A stretch of DNA of 64,000 nt from an uncultured Campylobacter sp. Lineage in GTDB: Bacteria; Campylobacterota; Campylobacteria; Campylobacterales; Campylobacteraceae. Under the pieces are notes generated by a model. It did no database searches. It saw nothing but the letters and a program-made list of their open reading frames with translations, and was not told the origin of the DNA. Shown one piece after another: positions 50,202 through 59,702 of this stretch. Made by a program: the position numbers and the translations under genes. The stretch lies in assembly GCF_905372745.1 (NCBI RefSeq), contig NZ_CAJPQR010000010.1:9338-73337 (forward strand). The letters run 5' to 3'. The number at the start of each line of letters is the position of its first letter. Within the stretch, counting starts at the first letter, position 1.

Positions 50202-51056
50202 TTAAAGCCCGGCCTCTTTTTTGATCTTATCTATATACATTTGACGCAGTATCGGCACGTATTTGCCGACTTTGCCGCCGCTTATCGGCTTGCCGTCAGC
50301 CTTGACGACGGGCAGTAGCGGCAGAGTCGCAGCCGAGATAAACACCTCGTCAGCATCGTAAACATCCTGCATCGTAAACGGTCGCTGTCTGATCTCAAGC
50401 CCCGCCTTTTCGGCAAAACCTAAAATCACCTTGCGGCGAATGCCCGGCAAAATCTCGTTTGAGAGCGGTTTGGTTATCAGGACGTTATCTTTTATGATAA
50501 ACGCAGACGAGCTAGTAGCCTCGGTTACAAAGCCGTTTTCGACCATGAATCCCTCATAGGCGCCGGCTTTTACGGCTTGTTCTTTGGCGTAGCACTGCGC
50601 CAGAAGCGAGATGGACTTGATGTCTCGGCGCTTCCAACGGATATCCTCGACGCTAACGACCTCGATGCCGGTTGCGGCGTCAGGGTTTGCGACGATATCT
50701 TTTTCGTAGCAAAACACGAAACAAGTCGGTTTTAAGCCTTTTATAAATTTAAAATCCCTGTCTGCGACGCCGCGGGTGATCTGCATATAAACGCCGCCTT
50801 CTTTTAGGTTATTTCGCCAGACTACTTCCTCTAAAACGCCCCCAAAATCGCTCTTTGAAAGCGGCAAGCTTAGCTCGATCGCAGCCAAACTCCTCTCAAA
50901 TCTCTCCCAAAAATCCTCTCTATCCACGAGCCGTCCGTTTAGCACCGGCACGACCTCGTATATGCCGTCGCCAAAGATAAATCCACGGTCAAATGCGCTA
51001 ACTTTAGCCGCCGCCGCGTCTATAAATTCGCCGTTTAGATATACTATTCCGTTCAT
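50202..51056 (-). CDS. dat: D-amino acid (D-alanine) aminotransferase
   Basis: The 284-aa class IV PLP aminotransferase has the start IVYLNGEFIDAAAAKVSAFDRGFIFGDGIYEVVPV, the PLP-Lys in RRDIKSISLLAQ, and EGFMVENGFVTEATSSSAFI. This pattern favours D-amino acid over branched-chain aminotransferase. It would interconvert D-alanine and D-glutamate for the cell wall. Start ATG has AAGGAG. Monocistronic, divergent from the next gene. Confidence 0.86.
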   Translation of the reverse strand: MNGIVYLNGEFIDAAAAKVSAFDRGFIFGDGIYEVVPVLNGRLVDREDFWERFERSLAAIELSLPLSKSDFGGVLEEVVWRNNLKEGGVYMQITRGVADRDFKFIKGLKPTCFVFCYEKDIVANPDAATGIEVVSVEDIRWKRRDIKSISLLAQCYAKEQAVKAGAYEGFMVENGFVTEATSSSAFIIKDNVLITKPLSNEILPGIRRKVILGFAEKAGLEIRQRPFTMQDVYDADEVFISAATLPLLPVVKADGKPISGGKVGKYVPILRQMYIDKIKKEAGL

Positions 51057-51186
51057 TTTTTCTCCTTAAAATTTAAGTAATTTTAGCTCAAATACTCTTA
51101 AAAAAGCGTTGCCTTAAGTCCAAATTTTAGCTTGGATTACGAAGTTTTTGATATAATTGAGGCTAAATTTAAGGATAATCAAAAAG

Positions 51187-51696
51187 ATGAAAAATAACGC
51201 GCTAAAAAATTTGATCCTAGAAAATATATTCGTTATCTCAAAGCAACCCGTGCTGTTTCGCGATCTGCTTGAGGCTAACTGCCTTTTTAACGAAGGCATG
51301 TTGATTGATCCTGCTAAGCTAAATTTTAAATTTCGCTACGCAAAAACCTACCTAGTTTACGGGCTTTTGTGCTTTGTAGTATTTTTTATTTTACTGCTTT
51401 TGACGCACCGTCTTTTTACCAAACTTGACTTTCACCTCTCGATCGTTAGCGCGGTGGTGGGCACTTCAGCCGTTTTTATCGGCTTTGATATGTTTAAAAT
51501 TTGGGCGAGAAAAGCCATAAGCAAGGAGCTTATAAAAAAAGCTTGGAGTGTGCATTTTCCGTATTTTAGCTATGAAAAATACTCCACGAAAGTCGAGATG
51601 ATCTACAACGAAGCGGTAAAAAACGAAATCCCGCGCAAGGATTTGGAGCAGTACGTCCTGGAGCGCCTAGTCGCGCAGTCTGAGGCTGGAAATTAG
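51187..51696 (+). CDS. Membrane-associated conserved hypothetical protein
   Basis: The 169-aa protein has two hydrophobic segments in the middle (YLVYGLLCFVVFFILLLL and LSIVSAVVGTSAVFIGFDMF) between soluble helices. The family is not recognised. ATG 51187 is chosen as it starts MKNNALKNLILENIFVISKQP with GGATAA upstream; a longer start at 51157 has no site. It ends one base before the FtsL-like gene that comes from the other strand. Confidence 0.65.
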   Translation: MKNNALKNLILENIFVISKQPVLFRDLLEANCLFNEGMLIDPAKLNFKFRYAKTYLVYGLLCFVVFFILLLLTHRLFTKLDFHLSIVSAVVGTSAVFIGFDMFKIWARKAISKELIKKAWSVHFPYFSYEKYSTKVEMIYNEAVKNEIPRKDLEQYVLERLVAQSEAGN

Positions 51697-51981
51697 TTAT
51701 TTTAAGGTAAGCGGATCTAAAATTTGATTTTTATATTTCATCCTTTCAAGTTTTAGGCGAAGTTCTCTGTTTTCTTCTAGCAAGACGTCGCGTTTGCCGC
51801 TTAGATCGCCGATTTCGCGGCTAATGTAATAAATTTGATTCGTTATGTAAATTTTAGGCAAAAACAAAGCAAGCGCGATAAAAAGCGCCGCATACGCCGA
51901 TACTAACGTCCTAAAGTCTAAATTCTGCTCCTTTTTCGGTTTGTCGCTGCTAAACTCTAAAAGCTCCTTTTTATCTTGCAT
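51697..51981 (-). CDS. FtsL-like division protein
   Basis: The 94-aa protein has a short cytoplasmic tail, one membrane helix (YAALFIALALFLPKIYI) and a coiled coil (LSGKRDVLLEENRELRLKLERMKYKNQIL). This is the FtsL/DivIC plan, and it follows rsmH (overlap 11 bp), where ftsL stands in most bacteria. FtsL-family sequences are too divergent for a sure name by eye. It would join the septal FtsQLB complex. Confidence 0.68.
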   Translation of the reverse strand: MQDKKELLEFSSDKPKKEQNLDFRTLVSAYAALFIALALFLPKIYITNQIYYISREIGDLSGKRDVLLEENRELRLKLERMKYKNQILDPLTLK

Positions 51982-52903
51982 TTTTACCTCTTGAAATTTT
52001 AAAAATCCTCATTTTTGCGCAGCTTGAGCGCGGATTTGCCTTAATCTCGGCAGCGCACGGCGTTACTGCTTTTTTGCTAACGATTTTACCCAGCGCGTTA
52101 TCCCCTCCGCACGTGCATCTTAGAGCTTGCGGCGGACAAATGCAGCTTTGCGCCCATTGCCTAAATTTATTTTTCACGATGCGATCTTCTAGCGAGTGAA
52201 AGCTGATTATCGCCACGACGCACTCGTCGATCTGCGAATCCTCGATACTTTGGAGCAAATTTTGCAGCTCGCCAAGTTCGTTGTTTACCTCTATCCTTAT
52301 CGCCTGAAAAGCTAACGTCGCCGCGCTAACGCTACGTCCGTTTATGCCCTTTAGCCCGATTATTTGCGCGAGGCGTTCGGCGCTTTTTATCTCGCCGTTT
52401 TGCCTTGCTTCTACTATTTTAGCGGCAAATTTAGCGGGGTTTGGCAGCTCGCCGTAGTCCTCAAAGATACGCTCCAGCTCGCGCGCGCTATAAGAATTTA
52501 CTACGTCGTAAGCTGAAAATTTAGCCTGCGCGTCCATGCGCATATCTAAATTTTCGCTTTTTAAGCCAAATCCTCGCTCGTTTTTATCTAGCTGCAGCGA
52601 CGAAACGCCGATATCAGCTAAGATACCGCGGATTTGCCCCTGCTCTACTTTGCCTAAAATTTCTGAAAATTTACTCTTAAAAATTTGTGCTCTTTGACCG
52701 AATTTTTTCAGTCTTTCAAAGCTAAATTTAATCGCTTCTTCATCTTGGTCGCAGGCAATTAAATTTACATTTTGATTTTGTTCTAAAATCGCGCCGGAAT
52801 GCCCGCCGTATCCGAGCGTACAATCAACGATCGCGCCGCTTTTTATATCCTCAAAAGCTCGCAAAACTTCATCAAGTAGCACGGGAACGTGTGGGGAGTT
52901 CAA
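51971..52903 (-). CDS. rsmH: 16S rRNA (cytosine1402-N4)-methyltransferase
   Basis: The 310-aa protein is RsmH (MraW). It starts PHVPVLLDEVLRAF, and shows the SAM motif IVDCTLGYGGHSGAIL, then GILADIGVSSLQLDKNERGFG and the C-terminal VAIISFHSLEDRIVKNKFR. It methylates C1402 in the ribosomal P site. It heads a leftward pair with the FtsL-like gene and is divergent from the aldolase-type gene. Confidence 0.97.
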   Translation of the reverse strand: MNSPHVPVLLDEVLRAFEDIKSGAIVDCTLGYGGHSGAILEQNQNVNLIACDQDEEAIKFSFERLKKFGQRAQIFKSKFSEILGKVEQGQIRGILADIGVSSLQLDKNERGFGLKSENLDMRMDAQAKFSAYDVVNSYSARELERIFEDYGELPNPAKFAAKIVEARQNGEIKSAERLAQIIGLKGINGRSVSAATLAFQAIRIEVNNELGELQNLLQSIEDSQIDECVVAIISFHSLEDRIVKNKFRQWAQSCICPPQALRCTCGGDNALGKIVSKKAVTPCAAEIKANPRSSCAKMRIFKISRGKNAR

Positions 52904-52957
52904 ATTTAGCCTTTATTTTTTGTGTATAATAACAAAAAAAGTTTATAAAAGGTTAAA

Positions 52958-53545
52958 ATGGACTTAAAATACTGCGCAAGCGAGATCAGCAACATCGCTC
53001 TTTCGATGTTTAGAAAAAACTTTTTCGGAGTCTTTCACGGCTCTATTTCAGCTAGGATTCAGCATGATTCTTTTTTGATAAATAAAAGGACTACGATTTT
53101 TGATAATGTTAGAGAAGAAGACTTGATAATGCTAAATTCCAAAAGGGATTACCGCTGGAACGACGCGAGTATAGATGCGGATATCCATCTAAATATATAC
53201 AAAAATATAAACGAGGCCAAATACGTCTGCTACGCCATGCCGCACTATCTAACAGCATACACCCTAGGGCACGCCTTTATACGACCGAGGGATTACTTTG
53301 GCTATATGAGACGCAGCGAGATACCCATATACGATCCAAAGCAGTTTGAGGACTGGTACGAGCGCGCCGACACCGAGATATACCGCTATATGCTAGAAAA
53401 TAAAACTAACGTGATGGTTATCAAAGGATACGGCGTATACGTGCATAGTAGGACGCCTTATCAGCTGGCAAAAGACGTCGCAATCCTTGAGAATACTTGT
53501 AAGCTACTAAGCATTGCGCATTCTTACGAATCGCAAAATAATTAG
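52958..53545 (+). CDS. Class II aldolase/adducin-like protein
   Basis: The 195-aa protein has the class II aldolase fold: NFFGVFHGSISARIQHDSFLIN (phosphate/metal loop), AMPHYLTAYTLGHAF (metal His region) and VMVIKGYGVYVHSRTP (a second His of the metal site). The family includes sugar-phosphate aldolases and methylthioribulose phosphate dehydratase; the substrate is unknown. It stands alone on the right strand before ppiD. Confidence 0.75.
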   Translation: MDLKYCASEISNIALSMFRKNFFGVFHGSISARIQHDSFLINKRTTIFDNVREEDLIMLNSKRDYRWNDASIDADIHLNIYKNINEAKYVCYAMPHYLTAYTLGHAFIRPRDYFGYMRRSEIPIYDPKQFEDWYERADTEIYRYMLENKTNVMVIKGYGVYVHSRTPYQLAKDVAILENTCKLLSIAHSYESQNN

Positions 53546-53672
53546 GCAAAGTTTAGTTTGTATTATCGCGACTTAAAAATTTTGCCTTCAAACCTCGTTT
53601 TTAAGGTGATATTTACGAAATTTAAGTAAAATATTGCATAAAATTTTTATGAAATTTACAAGGGAAATTTAA

Positions 53673-55136
53673 ATGATAACTTGGATGCAAAAACACAGAA
53701 AATACCTTGTCGTGACGATATGGATAAGCACGATAGCTTTCGTCGGGGCGGGTTTCGTGGGCTGGGGGGCCTATGACCTCAACGCGAGCCGCTCCGGCTC
53801 CGTCGCAAAAGTAGGACACAGAAATATAAGCATCCAAGAGTTTCAAAATAAATACGGACAATTTCACGCATATTATAGCCAGCTTGCCGACGGACATCTA
53901 AGCGAAGAAGAAGCCGCTAATCTTAAGCTTGAAAATTTGGCTTTAGAATCGTTAGTAAATGATGCTTTATTCTTAAATTTTGCTGATGATTTGGGTCTTG
54001 GAGTAAACGACGAAGATATAGTAAAATATATCATCGCGGATCAAAATTTCCATACTAACGGCAAATTTGATAAAGAGCTGTATAAAAATACGCTAAAAAG
54101 AGCCAGAATACCTCAGAGCGAATACGAAGAAAGCCTAAAAAACGTAATCCTGCTAGACAAGCTAAGACACGCGCTAAATATCCCGACCAAAAAGCAAGAT
54201 ACCGATATGCTTTTGGCGAGTTATTTAATGCAAGATAGAATCTCCATGCAAGTCGTAGAGGCCGACGACAATGAGATAAAAATAGACGAAGATGCCGTAA
54301 AAACGCTCTGGGAAGAACATAAAAACGAGTATAAAACCATGACGGAGTTTAAGCTCGATACTAAATTTATCCCGGCCATAACCAGCGAAGCAAATGCTAC
54401 GGAGTTAAGAGCGTTTTATGACGAAAATAAAAACGAGTATAAAGGTAGCGACGACAAAATAAAAGATTTTGAAGCAGTTAAAGACGAGGTTTTAAAGGAC
54501 TTTAACCTAAAGCAAACTAAAAAAATCGCGCTAGAAGAGTATTTAAAAATTAAAAAGGGCGAAAGCGAAGCAGGCACGACTATCTCGACTCTGGAAGATA
54601 ACGCAAGTCTACCTATAGATGAACTAAAACTCGTCAAAACCGGCGAAACGCTAAAACCGTTTGAATACGACGATGGGTATATGATAGTAAAAGTAAAAGA
54701 GGTAATAGCTCCGAGAATAATGAGTTTTGAAGAAGCTAGGGAGCAAATTTTAGAGCTTTACAAAGAACAAAAGACTAAAGAAATAGTGGAAGCTAAAGCT
54801 AAAGAACTGCTTAAAAACGGCTTTAAAGGCATTGACATAGGCTTTATCGGCAGAGACGCCGTAAAAGCTCAAGGCGGACTAACGGAAGGGGAATTTAACG
54901 TATTTGTTAGCAAGTTATTTGGCAAAAGCGCTAAAAAAGACTACGTAATGATTGATAATAAAGCCGTAGTTTACGAAATACTAGAGCAAAATTTAATAAA
55001 TCGCGATAAAGAGAGCGAATATAAAGACATCATCGCCCAGCAATCAAGCTACCTAAAAAATAGCGAGCTGATGAGAGATTTGAGTACGGCGCTAGCCAAG
55101 AGATATAAAGTAGAATATTACGTTAGTAAAAAATAA
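53673..55136 (+). CDS. ppiD: PpiD-like periplasmic chaperone (SurA N-domain)
   Basis: The 487-aa protein has an N-terminal membrane anchor (YLVVTIWISTIAFVGAGFVGWG) and then a SurA_N-like domain (KVGHRNISIQEFQNKYG...LESLVNDALFLNFADDLGLGVNDEDIVKYI), followed by a Lys/Glu-rich middle and a second half without an obvious active parvulin domain. It would sit at the inner membrane beside SecYEG and help folding of outer-membrane proteins. It starts the rightward group ppiD-ftsA-ftsZ, which matches C. jejuni by memory. Confidence 0.88.
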   Translation: MITWMQKHRKYLVVTIWISTIAFVGAGFVGWGAYDLNASRSGSVAKVGHRNISIQEFQNKYGQFHAYYSQLADGHLSEEEAANLKLENLALESLVNDALFLNFADDLGLGVNDEDIVKYIIADQNFHTNGKFDKELYKNTLKRARIPQSEYEESLKNVILLDKLRHALNIPTKKQDTDMLLASYLMQDRISMQVVEADDNEIKIDEDAVKTLWEEHKNEYKTMTEFKLDTKFIPAITSEANATELRAFYDENKNEYKGSDDKIKDFEAVKDEVLKDFNLKQTKKIALEEYLKIKKGESEAGTTISTLEDNASLPIDELKLVKTGETLKPFEYDDGYMIVKVKEVIAPRIMSFEEAREQILELYKEQKTKEIVEAKAKELLKNGFKGIDIGFIGRDAVKAQGGLTEGEFNVFVSKLFGKSAKKDYVMIDNKAVVYEILEQNLINRDKESEYKDIIAQQSSYLKNSELMRDLSTALAKRYKVEYYVSKK

Positions 55137-55148
55137 AAAGGTATTGAT

Positions 55149-56579
55149 TTGAGTACTAAAATTTTAGGTATCGACGTAGGCTCGGTTCAAATTTGCGCCG
55201 TAATAGCGCAACACGACGACACGGGTCTAAAGATAATCGGCATAGGAAATGCCAAAACGCAGGGCATAAAAAAAGGCGTGATAACCAATATCGAACTAGC
55301 TTCAAAATCAATAAAAAGCGCCTTAGTCGATGCCCAGAGGATAGCCGGCACTCGATATGAAAAGGTGGTAGTATCGATATCGGGAGCCTACACCAAAAGC
55401 GTAGAGAGCAACGGGGTGGTAAATATCCCGACGTATGAAATAGGTATAAAAGAGATACAGCGTTCAATGTCTGAATCCGAGCGAAGAGCGCAAATTCATA
55501 GCGACTACGAAAAGCTTCATATACTGCCGTATAATTTTAAAGTAGACGACCAAGAGCACATAGAAGATCCCTTGGGTATGAACGGTAGTAGGCTTGAGGT
55601 GCAAACTCATATCATAATGGCGCAAAAATCATCTCTAAGCAATCTTAGAAAAGCGTTAAATTTAGCCGGCGTCGAACCTGATAATATCGTACTTTCCAGC
55701 TACGCTTCGGCTATTGCTACCCTCAATCAGGACGAAAAGGATCTAGGCGTAGCCCTAATCGATATGGGCGGAGCTACTTGCAATATGATAGTACATTCCG
55801 GAAATTCGATAAGATACAACGAGTTTTTAGGTATAGGTTCGGCAAATATCACCAACGATCTCTCGGCTGCGCTTCACACGCCGATCCTAAAAGCCGAGGA
55901 GATAAAGCTAAACTACGGCGCGCTTCTAGATACTGCCAAAACTAACGAATTAGTAGAGATACCGCCTATCAACGATGACGGCAAAACTCAAGAGGTCTCG
56001 CTTGACGTTATCTCAAAAGTTATATACGCAAGGATAGAAGAGACGCTTATGATATTGGCCAAAATGCTAGAAGATAGCGGATACAAATCGTCCATAGCCG
56101 CAGGCGTAGTGCTAACCGGAGGTATGACTAAATTCGAGGGCATCAAAGAATTTGCAGATGTTTTTTTTAAAAATATGCCCGTACGCATAGCAAAACCTAA
56201 AGAGATGGAGGGGCTTTACGAGATACTAAGAGATCCGGCAAACTCTTGCGCGATAGGGCTTTGTATGTACGGTGCAGGATATTTTACGCCCTATGAGATA
56301 GACTCAGAAAAGAAGATGCGCTATAAAGACGAGGTAGTAGTTAAAAACAAAAACCTCAAAGATATCGCTATGCAAAACGATAGCGGTACAAAAAGCGTAG
56401 AAGAGCTAGATAAGAAAATTTTTAAAGGGACGACGCTGGATGATAGCTATATAGATGATCTAAGGATAGACGACGATAGAACGTTAAAAGACGAACTAAA
56501 CGAAGATTTAAACGACAAAAAAGAAAAGAAGCCTAGCTTTTTTTCCGTACTTTGGAACAAAATAACACAACTATTTTAA
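55149..56579 (+). CDS. ftsA: Cell division protein FtsA
   Basis: The 476-aa actin-like protein starts with TTG (AAAAGG upstream), and shows KILGIDVGSVQICAVIAQ (phosphate-1), the SHS2 domain, VALIDMGGATCNMIVH (phosphate-2), and GVVLTGGMTKFEGI (adenosine). A C-terminal amphipathic helix (FFSVLWNKITQLF) would bind the membrane. It anchors FtsZ. It lies 15 bases before ftsZ. Confidence 0.97.
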   Translation: MSTKILGIDVGSVQICAVIAQHDDTGLKIIGIGNAKTQGIKKGVITNIELASKSIKSALVDAQRIAGTRYEKVVVSISGAYTKSVESNGVVNIPTYEIGIKEIQRSMSESERRAQIHSDYEKLHILPYNFKVDDQEHIEDPLGMNGSRLEVQTHIIMAQKSSLSNLRKALNLAGVEPDNIVLSSYASAIATLNQDEKDLGVALIDMGGATCNMIVHSGNSIRYNEFLGIGSANITNDLSAALHTPILKAEEIKLNYGALLDTAKTNELVEIPPINDDGKTQEVSLDVISKVIYARIEETLMILAKMLEDSGYKSSIAAGVVLTGGMTKFEGIKEFADVFFKNMPVRIAKPKEMEGLYEILRDPANSCAIGLCMYGAGYFTPYEIDSEKKMRYKDEVVVKNKNLKDIAMQNDSGTKSVEELDKKIFKGTTLDDSYIDDLRIDDDRTLKDELNEDLNDKKEKKPSFFSVLWNKITQLF

Positions 56580-56594
56580 AGGAGATTTGGGTAA

Positions 56595-57749
56595 ATGGAT
56601 AAGGGTAACTTCACGGTTGAAGAGAAAAAGTCTTCATACGGCGCAAAGATAAAGGTTATAGGCGTAGGCGGCGGCGGTTGTAATATGATAAATCATATCA
56701 TAAGGGAAAAAGGCGATGAGATGGATATAGATCTTATCGTCGCAAATACCGATATAAAGGCGCTGGGTAGCTCATCTGCATTTACTAAGCTGCAGCTTGG
56801 AGAAAAGATTACTAAAGGGCTTGGCGCAGGCATGGAACCTGACGTAGGCAAAAAAGCTGCATTAGAAAGCGAAGAAGAGATAACTAGCATTTTAGAGTAT
56901 TCGGATATCGTTTTCATAGCTGCCGGCTTAGGCGGAGGAACCGGTACCGGCGCAGCTCCCGTGATAGCTAGAATAGCCAAAGATATCGGTGCTTTAACGG
57001 TCGCCGTCGTTACGATGCCGTTTGATTTCGAGGGTAAAAAGCGCTATAACCTAGCCCAAAAAGGCCTTGACGAGCTAAAAAAAGAGTCTGATTCCATAAT
57101 CGTAATACCAAATCAAAAGTTAAGAAGCATCATAGATAAAAGAGCCGGTATCAAAGAAAGCTTTAAAATAGTCGACGACGTCTTGGCGCGCGCAGTCAGC
57201 GGCATGTGTACTATCGTGCTAGAATCCGGCGATAGCGACATAAACTCCGACTTTGCCGACGTAAAAAAAGTCATGGAACATCGCGGTATGGCTTTACTAG
57301 GTATAGGCGAGTCAAACGGCGACGGCGCAGCTCAAGAAGCCGTTAAAAACGCTATCCAGTCTCCGTTATTAAGCGACGTTACCATAAATGGAGCCGTAGG
57401 CATCCTAGTACACTTCAAATTTCACCCGGACTGCCCGTTTGGCGATATAGACGATGCGATGGCTATCATTAGAGCGTGCGTAGATGACGATGCCGATATC
57501 ATACTAGGCACTACGAGTAGCGAGAGTATGGAGGATAAAGTTCAAGTTACCATCATAGCAACCGGTTTTAAAGGCAAGGAGGAAAAAGCTCCTACTCCGG
57601 CACCTACTCCCAGTCAAGCATCTTTAAACTCTAGAAATCCATACCTAGAACAAAGAATAAGTCAGCTAAAAGTAAGCGGCGGCTACAACAGCGAAGAAGC
57701 ATCTGCAGTATTGGACGCTCCAACCTACATTAGAAATCAGATGGATTGA
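56595..57749 (+). CDS. ftsZ: Cell division GTPase FtsZ
   Basis: The 384-aa tubulin homologue has KVIGVGGGGCNMINHI, the tubulin signature GGGTGTGAAPVIA, a T7 loop (NSDFADVKKVM) and a short variable linker with a C-terminal peptide (APTYIRNQMD) that binds FtsA. It forms the Z-ring. Length and motifs are normal. Confidence 0.98.
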   Translation: MDKGNFTVEEKKSSYGAKIKVIGVGGGGCNMINHIIREKGDEMDIDLIVANTDIKALGSSSAFTKLQLGEKITKGLGAGMEPDVGKKAALESEEEITSILEYSDIVFIAAGLGGGTGTGAAPVIARIAKDIGALTVAVVTMPFDFEGKKRYNLAQKGLDELKKESDSIIVIPNQKLRSIIDKRAGIKESFKIVDDVLARAVSGMCTIVLESGDSDINSDFADVKKVMEHRGMALLGIGESNGDGAAQEAVKNAIQSPLLSDVTINGAVGILVHFKFHPDCPFGDIDDAMAIIRACVDDDADIILGTTSSESMEDKVQVTIIATGFKGKEEKAPTPAPTPSQASLNSRNPYLEQRISQLKVSGGYNSEEASAVLDAPTYIRNQMD

Positions 57750-57751
57750 TA

Positions 57752-57775
57752 AAAGGATTGGTCTTCCAATCCTTT
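57752..57775 (+). terminator. ftsZ terminator
   Basis: AAAGGATTGG and CCAATCCTTT form a perfect 10-bp stem around TCTT right behind the ftsZ stop. T-run is short. Confidence 0.7.
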
Positions 57776-58399
57776 CTAAATTCAATCATACAGCATTGCG
57801 TAGCGCAAATCAAAAATAGTTAATCTTAAAATTTAACGCCCCTTTATAAAATTCCGCAATCTGCAAAACCCAAAAAACACATGCCAAATGCCTTAAACCA
57901 AGAGTCCTACTAAGCCCGCCTTGAAAAAAGCAAACGCTTTTTTAAAATCAAAATTTTTAAGAACATAGCTTTACCGACCCAGACGACAAATATAAGACGC
58001 ATACAAAATCAAGACAAGCAAGTTAAATTTATAGGGCGGCAAATATACCCTACTTGACGAATACAAAAAGCGACTAAAGAGCCGATAAAGTATAGAAGGT
58101 CGAGCCGAATTTTAGTCTATTACGCCGCACGAACGATAAAATTTACCTTATTTTTCGTCAAGGCTTGTGCGGCTACGGCGTAATTGATTTGGATTGCAAA
58201 TAGTCTATGCGCTTTATACCTGTCCACGGCTAAGCTGCAAATGGCCTCGTCTGGACGGACGCGTTACCTGCGAGAGTGAAACGTGCTAGCGGTAATCGGC
58301 CGCTACCGGGGCTTTGCAAAACGTGCATTTAAACAGTTTTGAAAACCGATGAGCGAAAATAGATGTTTTAAAAGCGAGCACGCATATATGACGAGGTGA

Positions 58400-58452
58400 A
58401 TTTTATGGATCTTAGCGATGACTGGCTAAATTAAAATGCCTTCGCACAGATA
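58400..58452 (+). repeat. Duplicated coding tail, copy 1
   Basis: A 53-bp sequence identical to 58562-58614 as far as I can read. In one frame it gives FMDLSDDWLN and stop, preceded here by YDEVN. Confidence 0.85.
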
Positions 58453-58561
58453 TACCTCGATATAAAATTTCATAAAAGTAGTATTCCGATAAAAGAAGAA
58501 TAAAAATACGCCGATATTTTAGATAACATAGAAGACGGATATGACGCCTATGACGAAGCGG

Positions 58562-58614
58562 ATTTTATGGATCTTAGCGATGACTGGCTAAATTAAAATG
58601 CCTTCGCACAGATA
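58562..58614 (+). repeat. Duplicated coding tail, copy 2
   Basis: Second copy of the 53-bp sequence. In its frame the upstream reading YADILDNIEDGYDAYDEAD joins FMDLSDDWLN, but an in-frame TAA lies further upstream. Confidence 0.85.
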
Positions 58615-58979
58615 CGCCGCAGATACGCCTCGGTATGAAAATATAAAATTCATAAAAGCGATATCTTAGACAAATAATCAAAGCCAAAGAGTTACAAGGA
58701 GATTTTTAGACCGTCGCGGCCTAGGCGTAACCGAGTCGGTCTACGGCACATACCAGTATATCAAATTTAAGCGACGTGTAAATTTATAAATTTAAAACCG
58801 TAGAGGCATAAACTACTGCTAGCGGTAGCAAATTTAAACTACATACGTCAGTTTTTCAAAGATGACGCTAAGATTTAAAATTCGTAGCAAGTTTAAATCC
58901 TAAATTTTACGTTCTCGTCCTTAAATTTGGACTGCGATTTGCTTGCATCTTGGAGATTAAATTTTATTGAAAGCGATTT

Positions 58980-59162
58980 ATGAAGCGAATTTTGATTTTT
59001 TTGGCGTTTTTGACGGGATTATTTGCAGCGGACATCTATGTAAACGGACAAAAGGTCGGCAGCGACCAAAACTCGACCTATAGGGGCGAGAGTAAAAACG
59101 AAATCCTAAAACAAGAGGGCAAAAAACTGCTTTGCGATAAAGGCTACAAGCAGTACTGCTAA
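58980..59162 (+). CDS. Small exported hypothetical protein
   Basis: The 60-aa product has a good signal peptide (MKRILIFLAFLTGLFAA) and a short mature chain (DIYVNGQKVGSDQNSTYRG...) with two Cys near the end (LLCDKGYKQYC), likely a disulfide. The ribosome site is weak (GAAAG). No family known. It may be a small periplasmic peptide; coding is probable because of the signal peptide but not certain. Confidence 0.55.
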   Translation: MKRILIFLAFLTGLFAADIYVNGQKVGSDQNSTYRGESKNEILKQEGKKLLCDKGYKQYC

Positions 59163-59273
59163 GGCGGTAAGAGATTGTACCGTCGCTACCGCTCGGCGAT
59201 AAATTCGGCGCCTTTTTGGGTCTACTTTTGATTTTATTTTAGTAGCAACTTGGTTTATTTTTAGATGAGATTT

Positions 59274-59702
59274 TTATTTATAAATTTCTAAAATTTCAAC
59301 GAGAGTTTGTAAATTTTTCTCTTTGCAAGCCTTAAAAGATAAAAATGCATCAACGACTGCTAAGATGAAATAAAACATTAAAACAAGCACGGCAATACCT
59401 AGAGCGACGATATACTCGCTATCGCTCATCGCTTTGCCCTCATAAACCGCCTCTATGATGCCGACTGCCGCAAATATAAAAAATAGCGCAAGCGCCTTTA
59501 AAGCGCCGATACCGATAGAGCCGATATAAAATCTATCGGCTCCAATCACTCCTAAAAATAGCCCCAAAGCAAGCGTGACGAACGGATTTTTAAAGTCGGT
59601 TAAATTTAATGCCTCTTGTTGTCTCTCATTTAGCGAGTTAAATTTATCCGCTACCAAATACAAACTATATTTTGGAAATTTACTAAGCTGCTTAACGGGC
59701 AT
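59274..59702 (-). CDS. TM2-domain protein, third of a tandem triplet
   Basis: The 142-aa protein has an N-terminal soluble helix, a TM2 domain (PFVTLALGLFLGVIGADRFYIG with the G-x-x-G-x-D/H-R-F-Y motif) and further hydrophobic segments, with a short cytoplasmic tail. TM2 proteins are small membrane proteins of unknown role. It overlaps the preceding paralogue by eleven bases. Confidence 0.82.
   Translation of the reverse strand: MPVKQLSKFPKYSLYLVADKFNSLNERQQEALNLTDFKNPFVTLALGLFLGVIGADRFYIGSIGIGALKALALFFIFAAVGIIEAVYEGKAMSDSEYIVALGIAVLVLMFYFILAVVDAFLSFKACKEKNLQTLVEILEIYK

Larger units (their letters stand above)
57776..58979. other. 1.2-kb gene-free region with coding remnants
   Basis: No intact gene. 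A symmetric hairpin AAAAAAGC/GCTTTTTT at 57924-57943 could end transcription in both directions. From about 58390 on, two copies of a decayed coding tail are found (see the repeats). The frames between are broken by stops, with codon-like stretches such as IYLDIKFHKSSIPIKEE, so this seems to be a graveyard of a small gene family. Confidence 0.6.

Noticed and set aside
58400..58614. The 53-bp repeats as a CRISPR array
   Set aside because: Only two copies, coding-like, with no further regular units and no cas genes.
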